From Bradyrhizobium sp. LTSP885 (GTDB lineage: Bacteria; Pseudomonadota; Alphaproteobacteria; Rhizobiales; Xanthobacteraceae): a stretch of 64,000 bases of DNA. The notes below the pieces were generated by a model, which searched no databases, was not told the origin of the DNA, and worked only from the letters and a program-made list of their open reading frames with translations. A program made the translations under genes and the position numbers. This document shows positions 27,131 to 35,525 of this stretch, one piece after another. How positions within the stretch are numbered: the first letter of the stretch is position 1; each line of letters begins with the position of its first letter. The stretch spans positions 434,001 through 498,000 of the forward strand of contig NZ_JYMT01000004.1 in the NCBI RefSeq assembly GCF_000938305.1, given 5' to 3'.

Positions 27131-29847
27131 CGTTCGAGATCAACGGCAAGGCGTTCGCCGAAACGCCGAAGCCCGCACAATGCCTGCGCACCTTCCTGCG
27201 GGAACTCGGTCATTTCGGCGTGAAGAAAGGCTGTGATGCCGGCGACTGCGGCGCTTGCACGGTCCTGATCGACGGCGAACCGGTGCATAGCTGTCTGATC
27301 CCGGCCTACCGCGCCGAAGGCCATGCCGTTACCACCATCGAAGGTCTTGCCGGCGATGGCGGCACCCATCCCTTGCAGCAGGCCTTCCTGGATGCGCAGG
27401 GATTTCAGTGCGGGTTCTGCACCGCAGGCATGATCCTGACCTGTGCGTCGCTGAACCAGGCCCAGCGCCAGGATCTCGGCGCGTCGTTGAAAGGAAATAT
27501 CTGCCGCTGCACCGGCTATCGCGCGATCGAGGATGCCCTCAACGGCAAGACCAATACCGAAGATGCTAGCGCCGGCACCGCGTTCGGCCGCAGCCTGCCA
27601 GCACCCGCCGGCCCGCAGGTGGTGCGCGGCGCGGCGCGCTATACGTTCGATATGGCGATCGAAGGCCTGTTGCATATCAAGCTGCTCCGCTCGCCGCATC
27701 CCCATGCGAAAATCATCACGATCGACAAGAGTGCGGCGCTTGACGCGCCTGGTGTTCACGCCGTGCTGACCCATGAAGACGTTCCGGATCGCCTGTACTC
27801 GACCGCACGGCACGAAAAGGACTGGATGGATCCGAACGATACCCGCATGCTGGACAATGTGGTGCGGTTTATCGGTCAAAGAATTGCAGCCGTGATTGCT
27901 GATACGGAGGCCGCCGCCGAAGAAGGCTGCCGCCGACTCAAGGTCGTATACGAGACCCTGCCAGCCGTGTTCGATCCCGCGCTGGCGATTGCACCGGGGG
28001 CGCCGGTGATTCACGGCGACAAGACGACGGCGCATCGTGTCACCCACTCACAACGCAATATCGTCGCGGAAACCCATGGCGAGTACGGCGATGTCGCGAG
28101 CGCGCTGGCCGAGGCAGCCGTCACCTATGAGGGAACCTTCACCACCCAGCGCGTCCAGCACGCGGCGTTGGAAACCCACGGCGGGCTCGCCTGGGTTGAC
28201 GCATCAGGCGTGTTGCACGTCCGCTCCAGCACCCAGGTGCCGTTCCTGACGCGACGTACACTTGCAGATTTGTTTGAGCTGCCGCTGGACAAGGTCCGGG
28301 TGTTTTGCGAACGCGTCGGCGGTGGCTTTGGCGGCAAGCAGGAAATGTTCGTCGAAGACATTCTGGCGCTCGCCGCGCTCAAGACCGGAAGGCCGGTGAA
28401 ACTCGAATTGACCCGCGAGGAGCAGTTCATTTCGACCTCAACGCGGCATCCGATGCGCGTCGAAGTGAAGGCCGGCGCCGACAAGGACGGCAAGTTAACC
28501 GCGTTACAGCTCGACGTGCTCTCCAACACCGGCGCCTACGGCAATCACGCCGGTCCGGTGTTGTTCCACGCCGTCGGCGAATGCATCAGCGTCTACAACT
28601 GCCCGAACAAGAAGGTCGACGCGGTCGCGGCCTACACCAATACGGTGCCGGCAGGCGCATTCCGCGGCTACGGCTTGCCGCAGACCCTGATCGCGGTCGA
28701 AGCCGCGATCGACGAAATCGCAAAACAACTTGACATCAGCCCGTTCGAGATGCGCCGCCGCAACGTCATCAAGCCCGGCGACCCCATGCTGTCGCCGCCG
28801 GGCTCCGAATATCACGACGTGATCTATGGCTCATACGGGCTGGACCAGTGCCTCGACCTGGTGGAGCGCGCGATGGTCGCCGTGGCACCGAAGCCGCAGC
28901 TTTCGATCGAGTGGCTGATCGGCGAAGGCATCGCGTTGACCATGATCGATACCGTGCCTCCCGCCGGGCACTTGGCCGACTGCAATATCTCCCTGCGCGA
29001 CGACGGCGGCTTCGAGCTGACCGTCGGCACCGCCGAATTCGGCAATGGCACTTCCACAGTGCACCGCCAGATCGCGGCGACCGCGCTGGCGACCACCGTC
29101 GACCGCATCCACCTCAGGCAATCCGACACCGCGCATGGCGGCCACGACACCGGCGCCTATGGCAGCGCCGGCATCTTCGTCGCCGGCCGCGCGACCCAGG
29201 CGGCCGCGGAACACCTTGCCGCCGAGATCAGGGCTTTCGTATCGCACATCATGAAAACCGATCCCGGCGCCTGCGCTATCGAGAACGAGAGCGTCGTTTG
29301 CGGCAGAGAGCGCCTGTCCTTTGCCGAGCTCGCCGAGGCCGCGAAGACAAGCGGAAAGAAACTGGTCGGAACCGGCAACTCCGCCGGCTCACCGCGATCC
29401 GTCGCCTTCAATGTGCAGGGTTTCCGTGTCGCCGTGAACAGGGGGACCGGCGAGATCAAGATTCTGAAGAGCGTGCAGGCGGCCGATGCCGGCCGGGTCG
29501 CCAATCCCATGCAATGCCGCGGACAAGTCGAAGGCGGCGTGGCGCAGTCGCTCGGGGCCACACTGTATGAGGAGATGGTGATCGACGAGGGCGGGCGCGT
29601 GATCAACCCGACATTCCGCGATTATCATTTGCCATCGCTCGCCGACGTGCCGCGCACCGAAGTTTTTTTCGCGGACACTTCCGATTCGATTGGACCGATG
29701 GGCGCGAAGTCGATGAGCGAGAGCCCCTACAACCCGGTCGCCGCCGCCCTCGGCAACGCGATAGCCAACGCCACAGGCATCCGCTTCACCGTGGTGCCGT
29801 TCAAGCCGGACCGGCTATGGCCGCTGTTGCATCAGAAGTATGGATAA
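27127..29847 (+). CDS. Xanthine dehydrogenase, fused [2Fe-2S] plus molybdopterin subunit
   Basis: 906 residues. Residues 1-75 hold the plant-ferredoxin-like cluster (GCDAGDCGACTVLIDG ... HSC), 76-155 the four-helix cluster domain (CGFCTAGM and CRCTGYR), and from about 165 the two molybdopterin domains: RVGGGFGGKQE, AFRGYGLPQ with the Arg that contacts purine, and the C-terminal SESPYNP carrying the catalytic Glu. Usually Fe-S and FAD parts are joined and the Mo subunit is separate; here the Fe-S and Mo parts are joined as in D. gigas-type aldehyde oxidoreductase, and FAD is on a separate protein. Purine specificity is inferred from the urate oxidase, HIU hydrolase and guanine deaminase around it. 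Confidence 0.9.
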   Translation: MTFEINGKAFAETPKPAQCLRTFLRELGHFGVKKGCDAGDCGACTVLIDGEPVHSCLIPAYRAEGHAVTTIEGLAGDGGTHPLQQAFLDAQGFQCGFCTAGMILTCASLNQAQRQDLGASLKGNICRCTGYRAIEDALNGKTNTEDASAGTAFGRSLPAPAGPQVVRGAARYTFDMAIEGLLHIKLLRSPHPHAKIITIDKSAALDAPGVHAVLTHEDVPDRLYSTARHEKDWMDPNDTRMLDNVVRFIGQRIAAVIADTEAAAEEGCRRLKVVYETLPAVFDPALAIAPGAPVIHGDKTTAHRVTHSQRNIVAETHGEYGDVASALAEAAVTYEGTFTTQRVQHAALETHGGLAWVDASGVLHVRSSTQVPFLTRRTLADLFELPLDKVRVFCERVGGGFGGKQEMFVEDILALAALKTGRPVKLELTREEQFISTSTRHPMRVEVKAGADKDGKLTALQLDVLSNTGAYGNHAGPVLFHAVGECISVYNCPNKKVDAVAAYTNTVPAGAFRGYGLPQTLIAVEAAIDEIAKQLDISPFEMRRRNVIKPGDPMLSPPGSEYHDVIYGSYGLDQCLDLVERAMVAVAPKPQLSIEWLIGEGIALTMIDTVPPAGHLADCNISLRDDGGFELTVGTAEFGNGTSTVHRQIAATALATTVDRIHLRQSDTAHGGHDTGAYGSAGIFVAGRATQAAAEHLAAEIRAFVSHIMKTDPGACAIENESVVCGRERLSFAELAEAAKTSGKKLVGTGNSAGSPRSVAFNVQGFRVAVNRGTGEIKILKSVQAADAGRVANPMQCRGQVEGGVAQSLGATLYEEMVIDEGGRVINPTFRDYHLPSLADVPRTEVFFADTSDSIGPMGAKSMSESPYNPVAAALGNAIANATGIRFTVVPFKPDRLWPLLHQKYG

Positions 29848-29883
29848 CGCCTCAGTGCCTCGGACGCAGCGCGCTTGCGGTGC

Positions 29884-30726
29884 CTACCCCCGCCCCACCG
29901 TGCATTCGATCTGGCCGTGCGGCTCGTCGGTCGGCAGAAACACGTCGTTGTTGTTGTCCAACCCGAACGCCGAGAGGTTCATCGGGATGAAATGCATGTT
30001 CGGACAGGCCATGCTGATCTCGGAAATTTCGGGCACCGCGGCGAGCGCCGCCTCGCCCATCCGATAGAGACTGTCCTGCACGCTCTTGCTGTAGGTGGTT
30101 GCGAACACCTCGAGCACGGTATCGAGAATCTTCGCGTTGGTGGCCGGATAGTTTTGCGGCTCGGCCGACCATTTCCACGATGCCACCATGCTGGTCGCAC
30201 ACATCCGATCGGCCGTCGGCGGGATCGTCGTGTAGCGATCTCTGACGTAATTTTCCCAGCCCGACTGGGTCGACTTCATAAAGGTAAAACCGTCGATCCC
30301 TGAGGTCAGCGTCGACGATCCCGCGCGTGTCGCGGTCGCTTCCACCGTCGGCTTGCCATTGCTGTCGAGCACGAAGCTGTGCGGGTGTGGCTTGCCGTCA
30401 AAGCTTAGCCGGCTCCATCTGGTCTCATGCGACGTGACCACGACGGACGTCACTTGCGGATAGGTGTCGAGATATTTCTTCGCCAGCACCTGGCAGAATT
30501 CTTCCACGCTCAACCCCGTATTCTGGCGGGCAACGACATTGACCACGTTCTTGATGGTGTCAGTCGAGACCGAGGTGGAGTTGTCGCCGTCGGTATAGGC
30601 GCGCGCGAAGTCACCCTCGATCATGGCCTTGATGCTGAGCTGGCTGACCTCGTGCCTGTCGCCGTCGCGATGAATCCGCATCACCCGGACGCGGCCCTTT
30701 CCGTATCGATTCTTGATCAGCGGCAC
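29884..30726 (-). CDS. uox: Urate oxidase (uricase)
   Basis: 280 residues, starting with GTG at 30726 behind a GGGAGG site. Cofactor-free uricase tandem T-fold: the NRYGKGRVRVMRI opening holds the catalytic Lys, TDGDNSTSVSTDTIKN near 47-60 holds the partner Thr, SGIDGFTFMKSTQSGWENYVRDRYTT near 142 is the dimer/substrate block, and PNMHFIPMNL near 242 provides the His. It oxidises urate to 5-hydroxyisourate with O2 and yields H2O2. It converges on the xanthine dehydrogenase gene and follows the OHCU decarboxylase/HIU hydrolase gene in the same direction, placing three successive steps together. Confidence 0.95.
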   Translation of the reverse strand: MPLIKNRYGKGRVRVMRIHRDGDRHEVSQLSIKAMIEGDFARAYTDGDNSTSVSTDTIKNVVNVVARQNTGLSVEEFCQVLAKKYLDTYPQVTSVVVTSHETRWSRLSFDGKPHPHSFVLDSNGKPTVEATATRAGSSTLTSGIDGFTFMKSTQSGWENYVRDRYTTIPPTADRMCATSMVASWKWSAEPQNYPATNAKILDTVLEVFATTYSKSVQDSLYRMGEAALAAVPEISEISMACPNMHFIPMNLSAFGLDNNNDVFLPTDEPHGQIECTVGRG

Positions 30727-30898
30727 GTGACAGCCTCCCGTTCAATAGGTCAAGTTTGCGGGTTTTCGCCCGATCCGAGTTCAATAATGAGCAACGTTCG
30801 TGCCATCCGGCAAGCTGCCGGTACCGAAATCTGCGCCATCCGCTGCATAAGCCTGTCCGCGCTCCCGGTCATGACAGGGATAAACCGGTGCTTGCCTC

Positions 30899-31786
30899 TC
30901 AACTCCCTCGATAGGTCGCATAGCTCCACGGCGTGACCAATAGCGGCACGTGGAGATGGCCTTCGGGATCGCTCACCGAAAACCGCAGGGGGATGCGATC
31001 GAGGAACGGCGGATCGGACATCGGCACGCCCCGTGCGGCAAAATATTCGCCGACACTGAACATCAGTTCATAGCGGCCGATCGGCACCGGCCGGCCGCCG
31101 ATCAAGGGCGCATCGGTGCGGCCGTCGCTGTTGGTCACGGTGCGCGTCACCAGGCGGGGAGCGCCGAGATCGGACAACTCCGTGAGTTCGACCGAGATGC
31201 CCGCCGCCGGCCTGCCGCTGTGGGTATCCAGCACATGGGTCGACAGGCGGCCCGCCACCTGAAGCCGATCCTCGGATGTGACGAGTTGATCGAGCCGCAG
31301 CGCCGCGATCCGGCAAATTTCCGCGATCGAGACTCGCGTCTCCGTCGTCGTATCGTTCGGCAACCTCCGCTCGAAGTCGCGCAGGATCGAATCCTTGGTA
31401 TGGCGGCGAACGCAGACGATATAGGGAAAGCCGAATTTCGAGCGATAGGCGTTGTTGACGCGCTCGAAGGCGTCGTATTCGGCATCCGACAACCGGTCGA
31501 GGCCGACGCTGTTCTGCTCGGCATTGGATTCCGCGGTCAGTCCTGCGGCGCGCTGCGTCTTGTTGGCGAGGTCGGGATGGGCCTTGATCAACGCGAGCCG
31601 CAATTCGGCCGGGGCACGATCGACCGCCGCCTTCATCGCGTCGAATAATTGATGGATGCCCGCATAGGGCCGCGCCAGCACGGCCTGTTCGGCGATCCAT
31701 GGCGAGTACTCAAAGATATTCGCCAGCGCTGCGACGAAATCGTCCTTGTTGCAGTCGTTCAAATCGCCGAGCGTTATCTGCTGCAT
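30899..31786 (-). CDS. Fused OHCU decarboxylase and 5-hydroxyisourate hydrolase
   Basis: 295 residues and two domains. Residues 1-165 are OHCU decarboxylase (UraD): IFEYSPWIAEQA, the catalytic KAHPDLANK with His, ESNAEQNSVGL, and FGFPYIVCVR. Residues about 178-295 are a transthyretin-like HIU hydrolase: LSTHVLDTHSGRPAAGI (active-site His), GRPVPIGRYELMF, and the C-terminal tetrapeptide YRGS that is diagnostic of the hydrolase. The protein would carry HIU to OHCU and then to S-allantoin without release. The domain order (decarboxylase first) matches the plant transthyretin-like protein. It is upstream of and co-directional with uox. Confidence 0.93.
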   Translation of the reverse strand: MQQITLGDLNDCNKDDFVAALANIFEYSPWIAEQAVLARPYAGIHQLFDAMKAAVDRAPAELRLALIKAHPDLANKTQRAAGLTAESNAEQNSVGLDRLSDAEYDAFERVNNAYRSKFGFPYIVCVRRHTKDSILRDFERRLPNDTTTETRVSIAEICRIAALRLDQLVTSEDRLQVAGRLSTHVLDTHSGRPAAGISVELTELSDLGAPRLVTRTVTNSDGRTDAPLIGGRPVPIGRYELMFSVGEYFAARGVPMSDPPFLDRIPLRFSVSDPEGHLHVPLLVTPWSYATYRGS

Positions 31787-31913
31787 GTCACGCTTTCAGT
31801 GTCCGCCATCGAATGGAGCGCTCGCTCAAAGGGCTCGGCAACATCCAACACGGCGGCGATTGGCGAGGGCAAGGACCATTCCGGCCGCTGGTTGGATTTG
31901 GTGCGGACGGCGA

Positions 31914-32210
31914 TTATTCGGATTGCTTTCGGAGGTCGCGGGACAGGCCGAAAATGCCTGTACTCCGCACCGCGGGCTCTGGAGGCGGCGCTTCCCTGAC
32001 TTCGGCCTGCGGGGGTGGCGGAGGCGGCGCCGGGAGGTTGTCGCACTTCATCGAATAGACCAGCTCACCGTTAGCGGTCCGACCGATCGGGGCACAATTA
32101 TCGACGAAGCGCGCGGTACCACTCTTTGCGGTCGTAACTTTGGGTACCAATTGGGTCTGCGCCCAGGCGGGCGACGCCATAAGCAGAACAAGCGGCAGGA
32201 TTGTCTTCAT
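31914..32210 (-). CDS. Small secreted protein of unknown function, Pro-rich C-terminal half
   Basis: 98 residues from the ATG at 32210; GTGAGG lies upstream, while a 7-codon longer frame has a weaker start. Residues 1-17 form a signal peptide ending AWA/QT. The mature part has two Cys (NCAP and MKC) around residues 37 and 54, which could form a disulfide, then a Pro-rich stretch with seven consecutive prolines. I do not recognise the family. It is co-directional with, and downstream of, nothing in particular; it lies 127 bases after the start of the purine fusion gene on the opposite side. Confidence 0.6.
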   Translation of the reverse strand: MKTILPLVLLMASPAWAQTQLVPKVTTAKSGTARFVDNCAPIGRTANGELVYSMKCDNLPAPPPPPPQAEVREAPPPEPAVRSTGIFGLSRDLRKQSE

Positions 32211-32450
32211 CGGCCTCACCACAACGGACATTCTCTCACTGAACCCTTTCGTTAAAAACCAGTCTAATACAGCCCGACGAGCGTTGCTGCTGAATTATTA
32301 GCCGTGACCAAGAAATTTGCTCGCCGCTTCGTGATGTGCGCACCCCGTAACAATCGTCAGGCGCGGTCATAAGTCTCAACCAGAGCGCTGAGAAGCAAGG
32401 CACGTGTGCCTCGCCAGGAAAGCGTCAGAAGGATCAAAGGGAGAAGAACA

Positions 32451-32669
32451 ATGCGCAAAAAAATCCTCACCATTCTCGGCTCGACCTTGATCGTCTTGAC
32501 CTCCGTGCAGTTTGCCGCGGCCGCGCAGCGCTATCACGGCAAGGCGGCTCATGCGGTGCCAACCCGGCAGCAGAGCCGTAACACCGATGCCTATGCCGCC
32601 TGGCCGGCTCCTGCAGCGCGGCCCGACGATCGGTACCCCCACGGATATTCCGCGCCTGCCGGCTACTGA
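32451..32669 (+). CDS. Small secreted protein, 72 residues, unknown function
   Basis: The ATG at 32451 has AGGGAGAAG before it, a strong site. Residues 1-24 form a Lys/Arg-led signal peptide (MRKKILTILGSTLIVLTSVQ onwards) with an AAAA/Q cleavage region. The mature segment is rich in His, Tyr, Ala and Pro with a YHGKAAHAVPTRQQ start and an RYPHGY near the end; no domain is recognised. The good start and signal peptide argue for a real gene, but the short length keeps the call moderate. Confidence 0.6.
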   Translation: MRKKILTILGSTLIVLTSVQFAAAAQRYHGKAAHAVPTRQQSRNTDAYAAWPAPAARPDDRYPHGYSAPAGY

Positions 32670-32889
32670 CGCTCGATTTGACCTTTACGTCGAAAGCCGA
32701 TCGCAAATCACGACCGCAACACGCTGCGCCTCCGCCTCGACCCGGAGGCAGAGCCGGCAGGCCTTGAGCCCGGCATGACCGTCTGGGATCCAGAACGAGC
32801 GAGGGCACCGAGCGGCGAAGACTGCTTCGGCCGCCGAAGTGCTAAATTGAATTTTCTTGGAGCGGGTGGAGCGCTCCGATCCAGCAACA

Positions 32890-33050
32890 GCACCGGATCG
32901 GCTGCACGATGGCAGAAGCTGATTATCGTGTTGATGGCGACGACCGGGAGCCCTGAGACGTCGGCAACGTCCTTCGAGAATGGACACATATTGCTACATT
33001 CGACCAGGATCGCACGCGGCTTCTGGCAGAAGGCCATGATCGAAGGGTTG
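32890..33050 (-). pseudogene. C-terminal remnant of an Asp/Glu/hydantoin racemase-family gene
   Basis: On the minus strand, directly after the stop of the D-amino-acid dehydrogenase gene, about 50 codons read PRAILVECSNMCPF, then VSGLPVVAINTIISFCHRAA. This is the end of the Asp/Glu racemase fold (the AILxECTNMPPY and GLPVYDI motifs). The active-site Cys of the C-terminal half is replaced in part of the usual context, the N-terminal half is absent and the frame runs on without a sensible end. A second similar remnant lies at 37022-37165. Confidence 0.68.
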
Positions 33051-33059
33051 TCCGTCCGA

Positions 33060-34319
33060 TCAGGCAAATCGCGATATCGCGAACGGCCGGACATCGATGC
33101 CGGCGTCCCTGCCCGCAATGAGATCGGCCACGATCCGGCCTGTGATCGGGCCCGATGCCAGACCGACATGTCCGTGACCGAAGGCGTGGAAGATGTCCGG
33201 CGAGGCCGAGGCTACGCCGATGACCGGACGGCCGTCAGGCGTCGATGGCCGATGCCCCATCCAGCGATCAATCGTCAGGCTCGCCCGCGGTCCAAGCGCG
33301 GGGTACGTCGCAAGCGCATGCCGAACCAGGATCTCGACGCGAGCCCAGTCAGGCTCGGCATCAACGTGCGCGAGCTCGACCTGCCCGGAGAGCCGCAGGC
33401 CCGCGGGTGTCGGCGTGTTGGCCATTCGTCCGTCGCTCGGCATGATCGGAAGCCGCGGACCGGCTGCTGGTGACGCGATGACGCCGTGATAGCCGCGCTC
33501 ACTCGCAAGCAAGACCCGGTCGCCCGCAGCATGCACCAGGACCTTGGAATGGATACCGGCGCAGATCACGGCGCGATCACAATCGATCCGGCCTTGGTCG
33601 GTCGTCACCGCTTCGAGACGCCCCTTGGCCACGGCAAAGCCCGTAGCGCGCGTCCGGCGAAGGACAGCGCCTCGCTGACGCGCAGCGTCCACGATATCAG
33701 CCACATAGGCGCCCGGATCGGTACAATGCGCGCCCTCCGCGACGAAGGCGCCGAACCGATAGGTAGAACTCAAATCCGGCTCGCGCCGACGCAATTCCTC
33801 AGCGTCGAGTTCGACCCATCGCAGCCCATTCTCCCGTCGAAGCCGCCACGCAAGCGCGTCATCCGCGAAAGCCTTCCGGTCGGGATAGGCATAGAGCAGA
33901 CCGGTCTGTGAAATATAATCGGGCTTGCCGATTTCTTTCGCCAGCACGGCGTGGCGCTCCGGACCGTCACGCAGGATCGACGCGAGCACGCGGGCCGTTT
34001 CCTCGACCTTCCGGACGGTCCACCCGGCCGCCAGGAATCGCAGCAACCACGGCGCCAACGCGGGTAACGCCGCCCACCGGAGCGTCAGTGGTCCATTGGT
34101 GTCGAGCATAAGGCCCGGCACCTTGCGCCACAGGCCGGGCATCGACATCGGGATGATCGACGCAGGGCTGATCCAGGCGCCGTTGCCGTAGCTTGCCGCC
34201 TGGCGGCCGCCGGGCAATTCCGGTTCGATGATCGTTACCTGATGTCCATCAGCGACCAGCTCCCACGCTGTCGCGGCTCCGACGATGCCCGCTCCGATGA
34301 CGACAACATGCTGGCTCAT
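33060..34319 (-). CDS. FAD-dependent D-amino-acid dehydrogenase/oxidoreductase (DadA-like)
   Basis: 419 residues of the DAO superfamily. The N-terminal dinucleotide motif is VIGAGIVGAATAWEL (6-20), the glycine-rich ATG-like segment RAVICAGIHSKVL is near 246, SERGYHG near 275 and the C-terminal FAD contact HAFGHGHVGLASGPITG near 385. DadA-type enzymes deaminate D-amino acids to 2-oxo acids and pass electrons to the membrane chain; related enzymes use proline or other N-substituted amino acids. It lies at the end of a leftward operon with an amino-acid ABC importer and an enolase-superfamily enzyme, so a D- or unusual amino acid is the probable substrate. Confidence 0.88.
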   Translation of the reverse strand: MSQHVVVIGAGIVGAATAWELVADGHQVTIIEPELPGGRQAASYGNGAWISPASIIPMSMPGLWRKVPGLMLDTNGPLTLRWAALPALAPWLLRFLAAGWTVRKVEETARVLASILRDGPERHAVLAKEIGKPDYISQTGLLYAYPDRKAFADDALAWRLRRENGLRWVELDAEELRRREPDLSSTYRFGAFVAEGAHCTDPGAYVADIVDAARQRGAVLRRTRATGFAVAKGRLEAVTTDQGRIDCDRAVICAGIHSKVLVHAAGDRVLLASERGYHGVIASPAAGPRLPIMPSDGRMANTPTPAGLRLSGQVELAHVDAEPDWARVEILVRHALATYPALGPRASLTIDRWMGHRPSTPDGRPVIGVASASPDIFHAFGHGHVGLASGPITGRIVADLIAGRDAGIDVRPFAISRFA

Positions 34320-34349
34320 ATGGTTCTCACGGACCGGATACCGATGCCG

Positions 34350-35477
34350 CTACGCGGTAGCGAGAACGCGGGCATTGGCGCGTACCGAAGCTTCGCTGAC
34401 GCGAATGCCGAGGCCCGGGCCGTCGGGAACGACCACATGGCCGCCGCGGTTGAGGACGCGCTCTTCCAACACATCCTCGGTGAGCACATGGTGCGGCATG
34501 TAGAATTCGCAGCCGAGCGAGATGCCCGGCGTCGCTGCAATCAGCTGCGTCCCGGCGGCTAGCCCTATGCCGCCTTCCCACAGCGTGCCGCCATAGCCGG
34601 GCAGGCCGGCAATATCGGCGATCGCCATGATCGCCTGCGCCTCGAACAGGCCACCGGCCTTCATCAGCTTGATCGAGACGGCATCGGCCGCCTCGCGGCG
34701 CACCACCTCCATCATGTCGCGGCGGTCGAAACAGCTTTCGTCGGCGAGTACCGGCGTTTCCAGCGCCGCGGTGAGCTGCGCCATGACGTCGAGAAATTTG
34801 CGCGGCACTGGCTGCTCGATGAAGGTCGGCGCAAACTGCTCGACATCGCGCAAGATCTTGATGGCGCCGAACGGCGCTAGCGCCTGGTTGTAATCGACGC
34901 GAAGGTCGACCTTGTCGCCGAATTCGTTCCGGATCGCTTCAAGATGGTCGAGATCCTCGCGATGCGGCTTCACGCCGGTCTTGACCTTGTAGATGACATT
35001 GCCGTCCGGGACCATTTTGCGCATGCGCTCGAGATCGGCGGCGAAATCCGGGTCGGCGATCGAAAAGGAGAGCGGGATCGTGTCGCGCACGCGGCCTCCG
35101 AGGAGATCGGCGACCGAGAGCCCCGATGACTTGCCGACGATGTCGAGCAGCGCCATCTCGATCGCGACCTTCGCCTCGGCATGCCCGACCAGCGCGCGGT
35201 CGAGCTCGGCCATGAGCGCGCGGATGCGGCGGACCGGCTTGCCGAGCAGGATCGGCCGCAGATAGATGTCGAGCGCGGAAAAGGCTGCCTCCGGCGTGCC
35301 CGTAAACACTTCCCACGGTGCTGCTTCGCCCCAGCCGATCACGCCGTCGCTTGACGTGAGTTCGAGCAGCACGCGCTTCACCGTGCCCTTGACGTTTCCA
35401 ACGCCTTGCAGGCGCGCCATCTTGATGGGACTTTCGATCAGGAAAATCCGCAAGCGCTCAATCGTTGCCTCGATCAC
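34350..35477 (-). CDS. Enolase-superfamily enzyme, muconate-lactonising-enzyme subgroup
   Basis: 375 residues, GTG start at 35477 behind GGAGAGG. The catalytic set is complete: K164-x-K166 in YKVKTG, metal ligands D195 (VDYNQ), E221 (FIEQP) and D246 (ADES), and K270 (SIKLMKAGG). This pattern defines the MLE subgroup, which includes dipeptide epimerase, N-succinylamino-acid racemase, o-succinylbenzoate synthase and cis-3-hydroxyproline dehydratase. Sequence alone does not choose. The gene sits between the amino-acid importer ATPase and a D-amino-acid dehydrogenase, which favours epimerisation or dehydration of an amino acid rather than muconate chemistry. Confidence 0.88.
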   Translation of the reverse strand: MIEATIERLRIFLIESPIKMARLQGVGNVKGTVKRVLLELTSSDGVIGWGEAAPWEVFTGTPEAAFSALDIYLRPILLGKPVRRIRALMAELDRALVGHAEAKVAIEMALLDIVGKSSGLSVADLLGGRVRDTIPLSFSIADPDFAADLERMRKMVPDGNVIYKVKTGVKPHREDLDHLEAIRNEFGDKVDLRVDYNQALAPFGAIKILRDVEQFAPTFIEQPVPRKFLDVMAQLTAALETPVLADESCFDRRDMMEVVRREAADAVSIKLMKAGGLFEAQAIMAIADIAGLPGYGGTLWEGGIGLAAGTQLIAATPGISLGCEFYMPHHVLTEDVLEERVLNRGGHVVVPDGPGLGIRVSEASVRANARVLATA

Positions 35478-35525
35478 AGGTACCTCTCCATTGGTGCGCC
35501 ATTTCCGGCCTTCCTCGCCGCCCGA

